A stretch of DNA of 64,000 nucleotides, taken from assembly GCA_016946835.1 (NCBI GenBank), contig JACVTC010000051.1:41001-105000 (forward strand), written 5' to 3'. The notes under the pieces are model-generated. The model saw nothing but the letters and a program-made list of their open reading frames with translations, was not told the origin of the DNA and did not search any database. This document shows positions 11,997-38,438 of the stretch, in pieces. The stretch comes from Neocallimastix lanati (nom. inval.) (lineage: Eukaryota > Neocallimastigomycota > Neocallimastigomycetes > Neocallimastigales > Neocallimastigaceae). The position numbers were made by a program, and so were the translations under genes. Position 1 is the first letter of the stretch, and each line of letters opens with the position of its first letter.

Positions 11997-14885
11997 TTTT
12001 TATAATATAAATAATACAAATATATCTATATAAAATACATTTATTTTTTAAAGTACAAGGTTCCAAGTGGTTTAGTTAACCTCGGAAGTATGTTAAAAAT
12101 GTTAAATATATATAAGAGTTAAAAATAAAAAAAAAAAAAAAAAAAAATACGAAATGATTAATAAAATCGTATATAATTCATACTACATAATTAATATAAA
12201 TAGATACTTGTTATATGAATGCTACTTTACAATGTATGCGTGCAATTCCAGAACTTCAAGAACAATTAAATACGTAAAATATCAACATTTCTTATTTATT
12301 ATTTCAAATAAAATACAATATAAAAAAATGAAAATTCAAATTAAATAATTTGTGCCTCATAAAAAAAAAATATTGATTAGTATTAATTTTTCTTAACAAT
12401 ATTTTATTCTAAAGTATTACTGATTCAATTGGTACTGATGCCCATAAAAATCTTGCTATTTCTCTTCGTGATTTATATCAAAAATTATCCAATTCATCCA
12501 ATGCTTTTACTCCATTAGTTTTTCTTCAAGTAGATTATTACATTAAAAAAAAAAAAAAATAAAAATAAAAAAATAAAATAATATACATAAATGTATATTT
12601 ACCTTTATTTTAAATATTTATAAATAGACTTTAAGAGCTGCTTTTCCACAATTTGCTGAAAGAGGTGCTCATGGATTTTTACAACAAGATGCAGAAGAAT
12701 GCTGGGGTCAATTAGTTACAAGTCTTAAAGATTGTACTCCAGGTAGAACAATTGAAGGCCAAACTGATTCTTCAAAATCATTCGTTGATCAATTTTTAAA
12801 AGGAGAATTTACTTCTGAGTATATATCATTTTATTTATTTCAGAAAATTTTAATTATAATAAATAAATTAATAATTAATAAAAATAAATTAAAATATTAT
12901 AGAATTGTTTGTGATGAAGATCCAGAAGATAAAACTACAACAACTGAATCTTTCTTAAAATTGCCAGTTAATATTTCAAGTGGAAGTATGTATCATAAAA
13001 ATATAAAATAATAGATAAATAAATAAATAGTAATAATAAATAATAAATAATAAATAATAAATAATAAATAATAAATAATAAATAATAAATAATAAATAAT
13101 AAATAATAAATAATAATAAATAATAAATAATAAATAATAAATAATAAATAATAAATAATAAATAATAAATAATAAATAATAAATAATAAATAATAAATGA
13201 TAAATAATAAATGATAAATAATAATTAATAAATAAATAATAATAATAATAATAATAGTAATAATAGTAATAATAGTAATAACAATAATAATAACAACAAT
13301 AATAATAAAACTATACATATTAATTATAAATATTTATTATAAATTAATACTAATGTCATTATAAATTGTTAATTAATATATATTTATTTATTTTTTTTAA
13401 TGTCATTATATACAGTTTCAACTTATATGCTATCTGAAATTGAAAATGTATATTTAATAATTTAATAATATAATTTTTATTATAATATAATTTAATATTA
13501 TTTATTTTTTAAAACAAATATATATTTTATTTTTAATATATATTTTTCATCATTAATTTATAATAATATGAATATTTGCATATATATATATATAATTAAA
13601 TATTTTGAATTATTAAAAAAAAAAAAAGAGTTTAACTCAACAAATTGAAAAATTCTCTGATAAACTTAATAAACAAGCTATGTATACTAAGAAATCTAAA
13701 ATTAGTAGACTTCCATCATATATTACAATCAATTTCATTCGTTTCCAATGGAAGCAAACTGAACAAATCAGAGCTAAAATTTTAAAGGTATAAATGCTTG
13801 TATATATTTTTATAAATTTATAAATATCTTTTTATTTATTAATTAAATAAAATTATAAACATAATCATTTTGTTTATATAAACATGAAATTATATATAGC
13901 GTGTTAAATTCCCATTAGACTTAGATATGACACCATATTGTACACCAGAACTTCAAGAAAAATTAAAGGTCGGTAAAGCTAAGATAAAGGAAATGCAAGA
14001 TAAGGAATTAGAAAAAAAGGTACTTCACTTATAATATGTCGCTTTATATATATATATATAATAAATATTATATAATATTAATTTTATTTTTATTTATATT
14101 TATTTATTATTTATTATTTTTATTTTTATTTTATTTTATTATTATTATTATTTTTTTTAATGAAAATTTATTGAAATTTAGAAAAGAGAAAAAGCTTTAA
14201 AAGATAATCCATTAATTGCTAAAGATGAAGATGTAAAGATGGAAGATTCTAATAAAGTTCAAAAGAAACAATATGAAATTTACAGAGACTTAAATATTGA
14301 TAATAGTTTAATAGAAGATGTTGGTGCTAATGTTACTGGTCAAGTGAGTATAATAATTAATTAAATATATGATATTTTAAGGAATAATTATTTATATATA
14401 ATTTAAAATAAATAAATATAAAATAAAAAGTATGATCTCGTTGCTGTTCTTACTCACATGGGTAGAAATGCTGATTCTGGTAATTAAAATCTGTATAATA
14501 AAAAGAAAAAATTAAAAAAATAGTTATACATTTAATATTAATAATAAATATTTATATTATTTATTTAGGTCACTACATTGGTTGGGTTAGACAAGAAACT
14601 ACTGACAATTGGTGTAAGTATTATAATTCAATGATTAAACATTATAAATATTTAAATTTATATTTATTTTCAATTAAAACGGAAATAATAATAAAATTTT
14701 ATTTGTTCAATTTATTAGGGAAATTCGATGATGACAAGGTTACTGCTATTACTTCTGAAGATATTCCAAAATTAGAAGGTGGTGGTGACTGGCATACCGG
14801 TACGCATTATAAAATTTTAAAATTATTTAAAGTATAATATATTTAAAAGTTAATATAATTTATTAATGTAAATTTTTATATGAAT

Positions 14886-14916
<31 letters not shown>

Positions 14917-14980
14917 TAAATTATTATTTATATTATTAGCTTATATTTGCTTATACAAGGCTAAAGAATTAAAAGAATAA
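10483..14980 (+). CDS. UBP6: Ubiquitin carboxyl-terminal hydrolase UBP6/USP14
   Basis: Eighteen exons: 10483-10524, 11277-11356, 11452-11524, 11662-11676, 11755-11844, 12054-12087, 12204-12273, 12415-12529, 12628-12818, 12903-12985, 13416-13447, 13629-13787, 13900-14019, 14182-14343, 14431-14479, 14569-14613, 14719-14799 and 14940-14980. They total 1482 nt, or 493 aa, the usual length of the family. An N-terminal ubiquitin-like domain (about 1-75) is followed by the USP fold. The Cys box is NLGNTCYMN with catalytic Cys114, QQDAEECW follows, and the His box is GGHYIGWV (the His is about residue 440) with WKFDDDKV after it; the C terminus reads GGGDWHTAYICLY. The enzyme removes ubiquitin chains on the 26S proteasome, to which the ubiquitin-like domain docks. 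Exon 4 is a 15-nt microexon (KQMIM). Introns carry microsatellites. It is convergent with the dynein gene. Confidence 0.96.
10543..10597. repeat. (AAATA)n array in UBP6 intron 1
   Basis: About 11 pentamer units. Confidence 0.9.
13016..13262. repeat. AATAAATAAT array in UBP6 intron 10
   Basis: About 245 bp of AAT/AAAT units, making up most of the 430-bp intron. It is the same family as 7442-7665. The minus-strand Ile/Tyr/Leu frame here is an artefact of the repeat. Confidence 0.9.
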
Positions 14981-15146
14981 ATATAATAAAAATTTAAAAA
15001 AAAAAAAAATAAAAAAATAAAAATAAAAATAACTAAGATTAAAGCAAAACAATTAATTAAAATCAATAATTGAAATAATGAATTTACATAGGTTTAAAAT
15101 TAGCATTTAAATATGAAATATAATTTATAAAGAAATTTAAAATTTC

Positions 15147-15177
<31 letters not shown>

Positions 15178-15216
15178 TAATAATAATAATAATAAAATAA
15201 CATAAAATAATATAAA

Positions 15217-15256
<40 letters not shown>

Positions 15257-15705
15257 GAAAAACTAAAATAAAACTAAAAATAATAAAATTAATTAAAATC
15301 CTTCAAATTTATTAAATCATTTACTTTTTATATTTATATTTGGTTTATTATTTATTTATAAATATGGCGTAATATTATTTTTATTTTATTTTTTAAATTT
15401 TAGAGTATAATTTATTTTTAAAAATATTTTATAAAAAGTAATAAAGTAAAATCTAAATGTAATACAATATATATTATTATTATTTTTTTTTATATATACA
15501 TAATTAAAGATAATGAAATATTCTATTGTATTGAAAAATACATCCATAAGTAAACCCTTATGATTAGTATAACTTTCTAAATTTTTTATTGTTATTATAA
15601 TTATTATTACTGTTATTATTATTATTATTACTGTAAATTTTGATGAACATATATATATATAAATAAAAGTATTTTTTTTATTCTATTTGTTAAAATATTA
15701 TAATA
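14981..15705. other. Convergent 3' intergenic region between UBP6 and dynein
   Basis: Contains poly(A) runs (about 15151-15177 and 15221-15244) and AAT/ATT units. No gene is seen. It must hold both genes' 3' ends. Confidence 0.8.
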
Positions 15706-30478
<14,773 letters not shown>

Positions 30479-30539
30479 TTTTTATCTTTATTCTATTTTA
30501 ATTCTTATTGTAATAAAATTTATATATCAATATTATATT

Positions 30540-30574
<35 letters not shown>

Positions 30575-30856
30575 ATAGTTAAAAATAAAAAAATTGATAA
30601 TAGCGAATATCAGATTTTAATTATGCTGTATGCATAGTTTTGTGAAATTAAATAAATCTTACATTTTTTTTTTTTTTTATTTTAGAATAAAAAAATATTA
30701 AAAAATATGTATAAAATATTAATTTTTTAATATTTTAAATCTATAATACATATTCTTTGTAATTCAATAATACTTTTAACAAAATTTTTTATTTTATTTT
30801 ATTTTATTCTATTTTATTTTTGTTTAGAATAAATAAATAAATAAATAATAATAATG

Positions 30857-30901
<45 letters not shown>

Positions 30902-32031
30902 TTGTTGTATATATCTGAAAAAAAATTTTTTTTTGATTTTTTGTTTTTTGTTTTTTGTTTTGTATATTTTTTAAAACATTAAAATAATAAACTTTATATT
31001 TTTTAATTTATTCCATGAACTTTATTCTCACTCTTTTTTTTTTTTTCTTTTTTTTTTTTTTTTTACTAAGAGAAAAAATATATCATTATTTATACGTAAA
31101 TACATGTACATATAATTAATATTAATAATAAAAAATATTTATATAATATCTTGTTTTTTGTTTTTGCTTTTGTTTTTCTATTTTATTAATTAAAATAATG
31201 TTTAAATGTTACATTCAAATCTATTTAATTATAAAAAAAAAAGATATACTTTTTATTTATTTATTTATTTCTAATTTTAATTAATAATAAAATATACTAT
31301 TGAGATTATAAAATTTTAAATTTTATAAATTTAAAATTTAAAATAAATTTTATTAATTCCAACAGTAAACATAAATTTATTTTAATATTAATAAAAGGTT
31401 ATATTTGTAATTATACAATTATTTTTTTTTAATTCTAATATTATCATTGACTTTATAAAATTTATAATAAAAAAAATATAATAAAAAAAATATATAAATA
31501 ATTAGATTTTTTTTTACTTTATATATATATATTTATATCTTTTTCATTATATTTATTTTAGTAAAATATTTATTTGTTGATTATTATTACTTTTACTAAT
31601 AAAACTTTTAGCTTTAGGCGGAGTTTACCAGATTTTTTTTATTTTGAATAGAAAAATTGAAATTTTTTTGCTTTTAAAATTAAATGGTTATGTTAAAATA
31701 ACAAAATTAATTATTGTATAATAATTGATATAAATAGAGGTAAAAAAATTTTATTTTTTTTTGTAGAATATTTGATATTGAAAAAAAGAATTCATTTATA
31801 AAAAAGTGTTAAGTGGGTATTTATAAATAATCATTAAAATATTTAATTATAAACAAATTTTGAAAATAAATATAAAATGATTAAATAAAAAAAATATTAA
31901 TAGAAAATTACACCGAAATATAATTATAAATTGATTAATAAGATCTAATTTTTCATTACATTATATAATTATATTCTTTATTTTTTAAATATACATTTAA
32001 ATTAAAACAATTGATTTATATTATTATTATG

Positions 32032-32069
<38 letters not shown>

Positions 32070-32189
32070 CAATTTTTTTTTTTATTTTATTTTTTTACTA
32101 CTTTTTATATTTTTTGGATATAATATATATTATATAAAAATAATATAAATAATATATTTAATATATAATTTTATTATTAAATTAGTAAA
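30479..32189. other. Intergenic region, likely dynein promoter side
   Basis: Homopolymers dominate: poly(A) 30541-30571 and about 30859-30899, mixed T runs 31036-31065, and an (ATT)n array 32031-32069. No gene-like signal is seen. It includes the upstream region of the dynein gene and the 3' flank of the BORCS6-like gene. Confidence 0.7.
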
Positions 32190-32538
32190 TTATAAAAGAA
32201 AATCTTCGATAGTTTTTAGTGATTCTTGAATTTGTTTTCTGTCACATATATATATATTATTATTTGTAACATTAATACATTGTTTAATTAAACAAATATT
32301 AAATAATACAATATAAAATAATTTTAATTCTATATTTATATTAATTTTTAAAATTACACCTACATTTTTTCTGATAAATCATAAATTTTATCCATGTCTT
32401 TATTTAAAGTTTCACATAAGTTTATCATACGTTCTGTTTGTTCAACACTTTCCATTATTTCTTTATCAATTTTTTTTGCGGTTGTATCTTGTACATGAAT
32501 TGATTCTAATGTACTTTGACTCATCTTTTAATTAATTA

Positions 32539-32575
<37 letters not shown>

Positions 32576-32972
32576 ATATATATATATATATATATGTATT
32601 GACTATTATTATTAATTAATTAATTAATTAATTAATTAATTATTAATTATTAATTATTAATTATTAATTTTTAATTATTAATATTTATTTCGTTCTTTAT
32701 CATTACTATTAACTTTTTTATGATACTGAAAAAAAATAATAATAATATATATTATTATTATTATTATTATTAATTTTAATATAAACGCCTACAGTATTTA
32801 ATTTATTCTGAAGTGAAGCAACCATTCTATGAATTTCGATAGCTATGTCTCCTGCATTTTTTTCAAGATTATCAATTAAATTTAAATCAAATGGTATATT
32901 TTTACTAGAGGTTTTTTCTTTATAAATAGATGTTAATTCAAATTTACTATCTTTATTGGATTCGGCAGACAT
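32190..32972 (-). CDS. Small coiled-coil protein, BORCS6-like candidate
   Basis: Three exons on the minus strand: 32793-32972, 32364-32524 and 32190-32238. They total 390 nt, or 129 aa, with donors GTAGGC and GTAGGT and acceptors AAAAG and GACAG; phases agree. The protein is helical throughout: NLIDNLEKNAGDIAIEIHRM, then LNTMSQSTLESI, then INLCETLNKDMDKIYDLSEK, and ends QESLKTIEDFLL. The spacing of a leading LE helix, a central 'MS..TL' segment and a 'CE.LN..M..I..L...I' helix matches my memory of BORCS6 (lyspersin), a BORC subunit that positions lysosomes through Arl8. Only the helical pattern supports this, so the family call is tentative while the gene structure is firmer. It is divergent from MYG1 with 737 bp between start codons. 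Confidence 0.55.
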
Positions 32973-33709
32973 TTGTTTTGTTTTGTTTTTTTATTATTAT
33001 GAAGATGGCAATTATTAAAAAATATTGAAATTGAATTTCTATAAATTTATTTAAAAAATAAAAATTTAATAAAAAGTAGACATATGAATAAATATTAATA
33101 AGAATAGTAAATATGAATTCATGTTTTTTATTTAAATAATTTAGTTGCTTTAATAATTATTCTATATTAATTTATTTGATACTAATTTATTTGTTTTTAT
33201 ATAAATATTTCATTTTTATTATTAAAATATTTTATTTATTTCATATTTGTTTTTATTAATTATTTATATTTCTTTCTATTCAAATCGAACTTACGTACTA
33301 AATTATTTATTATTTATAAAAATATATACATAGTTCAACAAAAAGGAATTTTATATATAAGTAGAAATAACATAAATAATATGAATATAATAAAAACTAT
33401 TTCCTTTTTTTTTTTTTCTAATTAATTTGTATTCTTTGAACTTTCAAAAATTAATATTTATTTATTTTTTAAAATACTATTTAATTATTTAATTATTTTT
33501 GTGTCGACCAATAAAAATTTATAATCATAATGAAATAAATTATTAATTATTTTTGTTTTTAAAAGAAATATATTAAATATTTTTTAAAATAGTTTTATAA
33601 TAATAATTTTTTTTTTTTTAAAAAAATAAAAGAAAAGAAGGATGTAAGTAACTATTTAAATAGTTTTTATATATTTACTTAAAATTGAAAGTTAATAATA
33701 TTTGTGTTT
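32973..33709. promoter_or_regulatory. Divergent intergenic region between BORCS6-like gene and MYG1
   Basis: The two start codons face away from each other across 737 bp of AT-rich DNA, so this must contain both promoters. No specific motif can be named. A GTCGACCA word at 33502-33509 is one of few G/C-containing words here. Confidence 0.5.
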
Positions 33710-33908
33710 ATGAATACTTTAATTAATGAAAGGGTCAGAATTGGTACTCACAGTGGTTCATTTCATGCTGACGATGCTTTAGCTACCTTTTTCTTAACTA
33801 CTTTAGGTAAAATATTTATAATTATATATTATTACATCATTACGTTATATATATATTATTATTTTAATAAATTATAAATTTAATTTTGACTTAATATAAA
33901 ATATAAAC

Positions 33909-33944
<36 letters not shown>

Positions 33945-34358
33945 AATAATAACTTTAATTAAATATTTCATATATATATATATGATATATGTATATATTT
34001 ATATTTTCAAATTTGTAATTATAATAAAAATATTAACAATAGACGAATACAAGGAAGCTAAAGTCAGTTAGTATCATTAATATATTACTTAACGTTATTT
34101 TCAATAGTTTTTTTTTTTAATAAATGATTTTTTCGATTGTAAAAATATATATATTGATATTTCTCATATAAATTTAAATAATTTATATGTTATAATTTCT
34201 TATGAAAAAATTATAGTTAGAACAAGAGACCCCAATATTTTGAATGATCTTGATGTTGTCTTTGATGTTGGTGGTGAATACAATCATGAAACAAAAAGGT
34301 ATTCTTTATATGCAATGAATAATATATATATACAACTCCTGAAAGTTCATTAGCAAAC

Positions 34359-34390
<32 letters not shown>

Positions 34391-34766
34391 TAAATCTTTA
34401 TAAAACCCCACAATTTTTATTATATTTAAAATTTAATGATTATTTGAATTACATATGTTTATTGAAAAATATCAATAAAAAATTTTTTAAAATAATTAAT
34501 TGAAAAAAATAAAATGAAATAATAATAATAAAAAGATATGACCATCACCAAAAGGGTTTTAATGAAACATTTAGTGATGAATATACTACTAAATTATCTA
34601 GTGCTGGGTTAATTTACAAACATTATGGTAAAAAAATTGTTGCCAAATTAATTAATTGGGATATTGAAGATCCAAAAACTGAAACTTTATATCAAAGATT
34701 ATACAAAACTTTTGTTGAATGTGTTGACGGTAATGACAATGGTATTCCACAATATGATACTGATGG

Positions 34767-34798
<32 letters not shown>

Positions 34799-34812
34799 TA
34801 TTTATATTAATT

Positions 34813-34865
<53 letters not shown>

Positions 34866-34868
34866 TAC

Positions 34869-34934
<66 letters not shown>

Positions 34935-35592
34935 AAATATTATTAAAAATATTATTAAAAATATTATTAATATTATTATAATTATCACTTTAATTAATTT
35001 TATAAATACACTATGATAATATATATATTAAATAAAATTTATTCTATTTATTATTTAAATAAAAAATATTATTATTATTATTATTATATTTTATTATATT
35101 ATATATTATTTAATAAAAAAAAAAGTTAAAGCTACATACATTGATAATACTAATATTTCTGCCAGAGTTGCTCGTTTAAACCCATCATGGAATGGTGACA
35201 ATTCTGAAGATACTTACTACGTAAAATTCAAAAAATTATTAAATAATAAATATATTTTATATTAAAATAATACTTTATATGTATTTATAATAATATAATT
35301 TAACAATGTATATTTTATATAAATATAAATATATATATATATTAAATTTAATATAGAAACAATTCCATAAAGCTGTAGAGGTAAAAATAAAAATAAAAAT
35401 AAAAATAAAAATAAAAATAAAAAAAAAAAAAAAAAAAAAAAAAAATGAAATAGCAATAAAAAAAATTATATAATCAAATAAACAACGATTATAATATGTT
35501 ATGAATAAAAAAAAATAATAATAAAAAAGTTTAATATTAGTAAATATAATAAATATGATAAATACTCTATAAATAATATTTGATTAATTGAA

Positions 35593-35638
<46 letters not shown>

Positions 35639-35965
35639 TAAAGATGATAGGTAATGAATTCAAAGATATCCTTTTTGCTTGTGCAAATCAGTGGATGCCA
35701 GCCAGAGATATCGTTGTTAACTCTATTAAAAAAAGGTTCATATATATATATTAATTTTTAATTTTTTATACTATATTATATATATATATATATAAATGTA
35801 CTCTTATTAAATTATAATAAATTTTTTATTATAAAAATTAGACACGAAATTGATGAAAGTGGTTCTATTGTTGTTTTGGATACTTACTGTCCATGGAAGG
35901 TAGGTGAAAATATAATAAAAAAAAAAAAAATAATAAAAAAATAAAAAAATAAAAATAAAAAAAAA

Positions 35966-35996
<31 letters not shown>

Positions 35997-36350
35997 TAAA
36001 ATTAAAAATAAATTAAAAATAAAATATAATAAAAATAAGTAAAATAAATCAATTAAATAATATAATATAATATAATATAATATAATATAATATAAAAACC
36101 AGGAACACCTTTTCATTATTGAAAAAGAATTAGGTATTGATAAAAATGAATTACTTTATGTTGTATATACCGACAGTGGTAAGAGTGCCAGAGTTCAAGC
36201 AATTCCCATTAATCCAAATAGTTTTACTTCAAGAAACCCACTTCCAGAAGAGTAAGTTAATCTTTATAAATGATCTTAACTGTATCTATATATAATATTG
36301 ACATTTATATTTTATATATTAAATCTAAATAATAATTTATTTTTATTACA

Positions 36351-36390
<40 letters not shown>

Positions 36391-36855
36391 CATATTTTTA
36401 ATTAAATATTATATAAGATGGAGAGGCTTAAGAGACGAAAAGTTATCTGAAACTACTGGTATACAAGATTGTGTTTTTGTTCACAACACTGGTTTCATTG
36501 GTGGTAACAAAACTTTGTAAGTACAATTTGATAAAAAATAATCATTACGATAATAACAATAACAATAACAATAACAACAACAACAACAATAATAATAATA
36601 AAATAAATAAATAAATAAATATAATAATAATAATAACAATAATAATAATAATAACAATAATAATAATAATAACAATAATAATAATAATAACAATAATAAT
36701 AATAATAATTTTTATTAATAATATATATATATTTGTTCTTATTGTATTAATTAAAATTTAATATTATTATAATTGTTATAATTAATTTAATATGAATTTT
36801 TAGGGATGGAGCTATTGAAATGGCAAAGTTAGCATTAAAAATGAATAAAGAATGA
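33710..36855 (+). CDS. MYG1: MYG1 family 3'-5' RNA exonuclease (DHH superfamily)
   Basis: Eleven exons: 33710-33806, 34043-34066, 34217-34298, 34536-34765, 35126-35220, 35357-35380, 35644-35735, 35842-35899, 36103-36251, 36418-36516 and 36804-36855. They total 1002 nt, or 333 aa; yeast MYG1 is about the same size. Motifs: IGTHSGSFHADDALA near the N terminus (metal-binding His/Asp), VIRTRDP, DVVFDVGGEY, then YDHHQKGF carrying the DHH-type His pair, RVARLNPSW, and GFIGGNKT near the end. The family is conserved across eukaryotes, and the human and mouse protein is described as an exonuclease linking nuclear/nucleolar and mitochondrial RNA processing. Exons 2 and 6 are only 24 nt. The exon 2 donor was set at 34067 (GTTAGT), because the earlier GTCAGT would break frame before VIRTRDP. 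Confidence 0.95.
34815..34932. repeat. (AAT)n followed by (ATT)n inside MYG1 intron 4
   Basis: About 50 bp of AAT units meet about 65 bp of ATT units around 34866. The two halves are reverse complements, so the pre-mRNA could fold a stem of about 45 bp. Confidence 0.9.
36540..36712. repeat. AAT/AAC array in MYG1 intron 10
   Basis: Mixed (AAT)n and (AAC)n with CAATAATAATAATAA sub-repeats. The minus-strand poly-Leu frame is an artefact. Confidence 0.9.
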
Positions 36856-37590
36856 ATAAAAAATGAATAAAATTGAATTGAAAAGAAAATTAAAAAAAAA
36901 AAAAATGAATAAAGGAATAAATTTTATTATTATTTAGTTATACCTGATCTAGTAAACTCAATTTCCCTTTTTTTTTTTTTTTTTGAAATTCTTTATTATT
37001 TTTCAAATTAAAATTAAAATAATAGTTTATATTATAATTAGTAAGCATTCACTACTGAATTATTTAATAATTTAATAATATTTAGTTTTCTATATCAATA
37101 AATAATTATATATATATAATATATATATAATTTCAATACAAATATAATAAAATGATAAAAATAATAATATATATATATATATTTAAGTTTAATTTTGTTT
37201 TGTCATATATATTTTTTTTTATTTATTTTATTATATTATTATTTATTTTTTATTTTATTTTATTTTTTTTTCTTAAACTTTTATTCTTTGTTAAGTTTGA
37301 GAGTTATTTTTTATTTTATTTTATTTTTTTTTTTTTTTTTTTTGATTATTTAATAGATTTTAATTTTTAAATTAAATCTTAACCTTTTTCAATTTAATTT
37401 ATATTTTAATAAAAAATTAAAAAAAAAAAAAATAAAAATAAAAATAAAAATAAAAATTCACTAAATAAAAATAATATTTATTATTCAATTAATAAATAAA
37501 ATTATAGATATAAATGTATTATTGTTAATATCTTATGTTTTTTTCCTCTTTTATGATAAGATATAAACATTAAATACTTTATTTCACTTA

Positions 37591-37713
37591 GAAAAAAAAC
37601 AAATAATAATAATAATATAATAATAAGAATTAATAATAAATAAATAAATAAGAAAAAAAAACAAATAATAATAATAATATAATAATAAGAATTAATAATA
37701 AATAAATAAATAA
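37591..37713. repeat. 61-bp tandem duplication
   Basis: A unit beginning GAAAAAAAACAAATAATAAT is present twice; the copies differ by one A in the A-run. Confidence 0.9.
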
Positions 37714-38001
37714 ATTAATAAATTAATAAATAGAATTTTTTTTACAGCTGTAATTATTGCGAAATAGAAAATAAAAAAATATTTTTTATTTTCATTGTAA
37801 AAAAATTTTTTATAGATATAAAATTATATATATATAAATTTATAATAATTAAAATTAAAACATTAATTTTATATTTTTATATAAATAATATATTATGAAA
37901 TAATAATAAATAAAAATAAAATAATTTATGATTATTATATTATGTATTAATTTATTTAAATATATATATGTATTTTTTTTTTTTTTATTATTTCGGTTTG
38001 G

Positions 38002-38039
38002 AATATCTTTGTTTTAATTATAAAACATTTGATAGAAAT

Positions 38040-38097
<58 letters not shown>

Positions 38098-38251
38098 TAT
38101 ATGATAGAAATTATTTGAATTCTAAATATCTTTTTCTTTAATTATAACATATATGATAGAACTATTTAAATTTTAAATATTTTTTTTTTATTTTTTATTT
38201 TAATTTAAATATAATATATATGATAAAAAATTATTTAAAATTTAAATATCG
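38002..38251. repeat. Four diverged copies of an approximately 60-bp unit
   Basis: The core ATATGATAGAAATTATTT, with a following AAATATC and a preceding TTTAATTATAA, recurs near 38030, 38099, 38152 and 38218 with substitutions. A poly(T) tract interrupts the first two. Confidence 0.6.
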
Positions 38252-38373
38252 TTAGATAAATTTTATAAATATATATATATTTTAAATATATATATATTTT
38301 TTATTATTAATATTAATATTAATATTATTATTATTATTATTATGAGTAATGAAAATAATTATTTATGTTAACT

Positions 38374-38420
<47 letters not shown>

Positions 38421-38438
38421 CACTTCAATGTAAAGTAA

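Larger units (their letters stand above)
36856..38438. other. Convergent intergenic region between MYG1 and the flippase
   Basis: No gene is seen. It holds two groups of tandem repeats (annotated separately) and two poly(T) tracts of about 50 bases, 38042-38091 and 38370-38419. Confidence 0.75.

Noticed and set aside
12968..13318. 116-residue Ile/Leu/Tyr minus frame
   Set aside because: Lies on the repeat in UBP6 intron 10; reads only the AATAAATAAT array.
36481..36693. Poly-Leu minus frame
   Set aside because: Antisense of the AAT/AAC array in MYG1 intron 10 and of exon 10.
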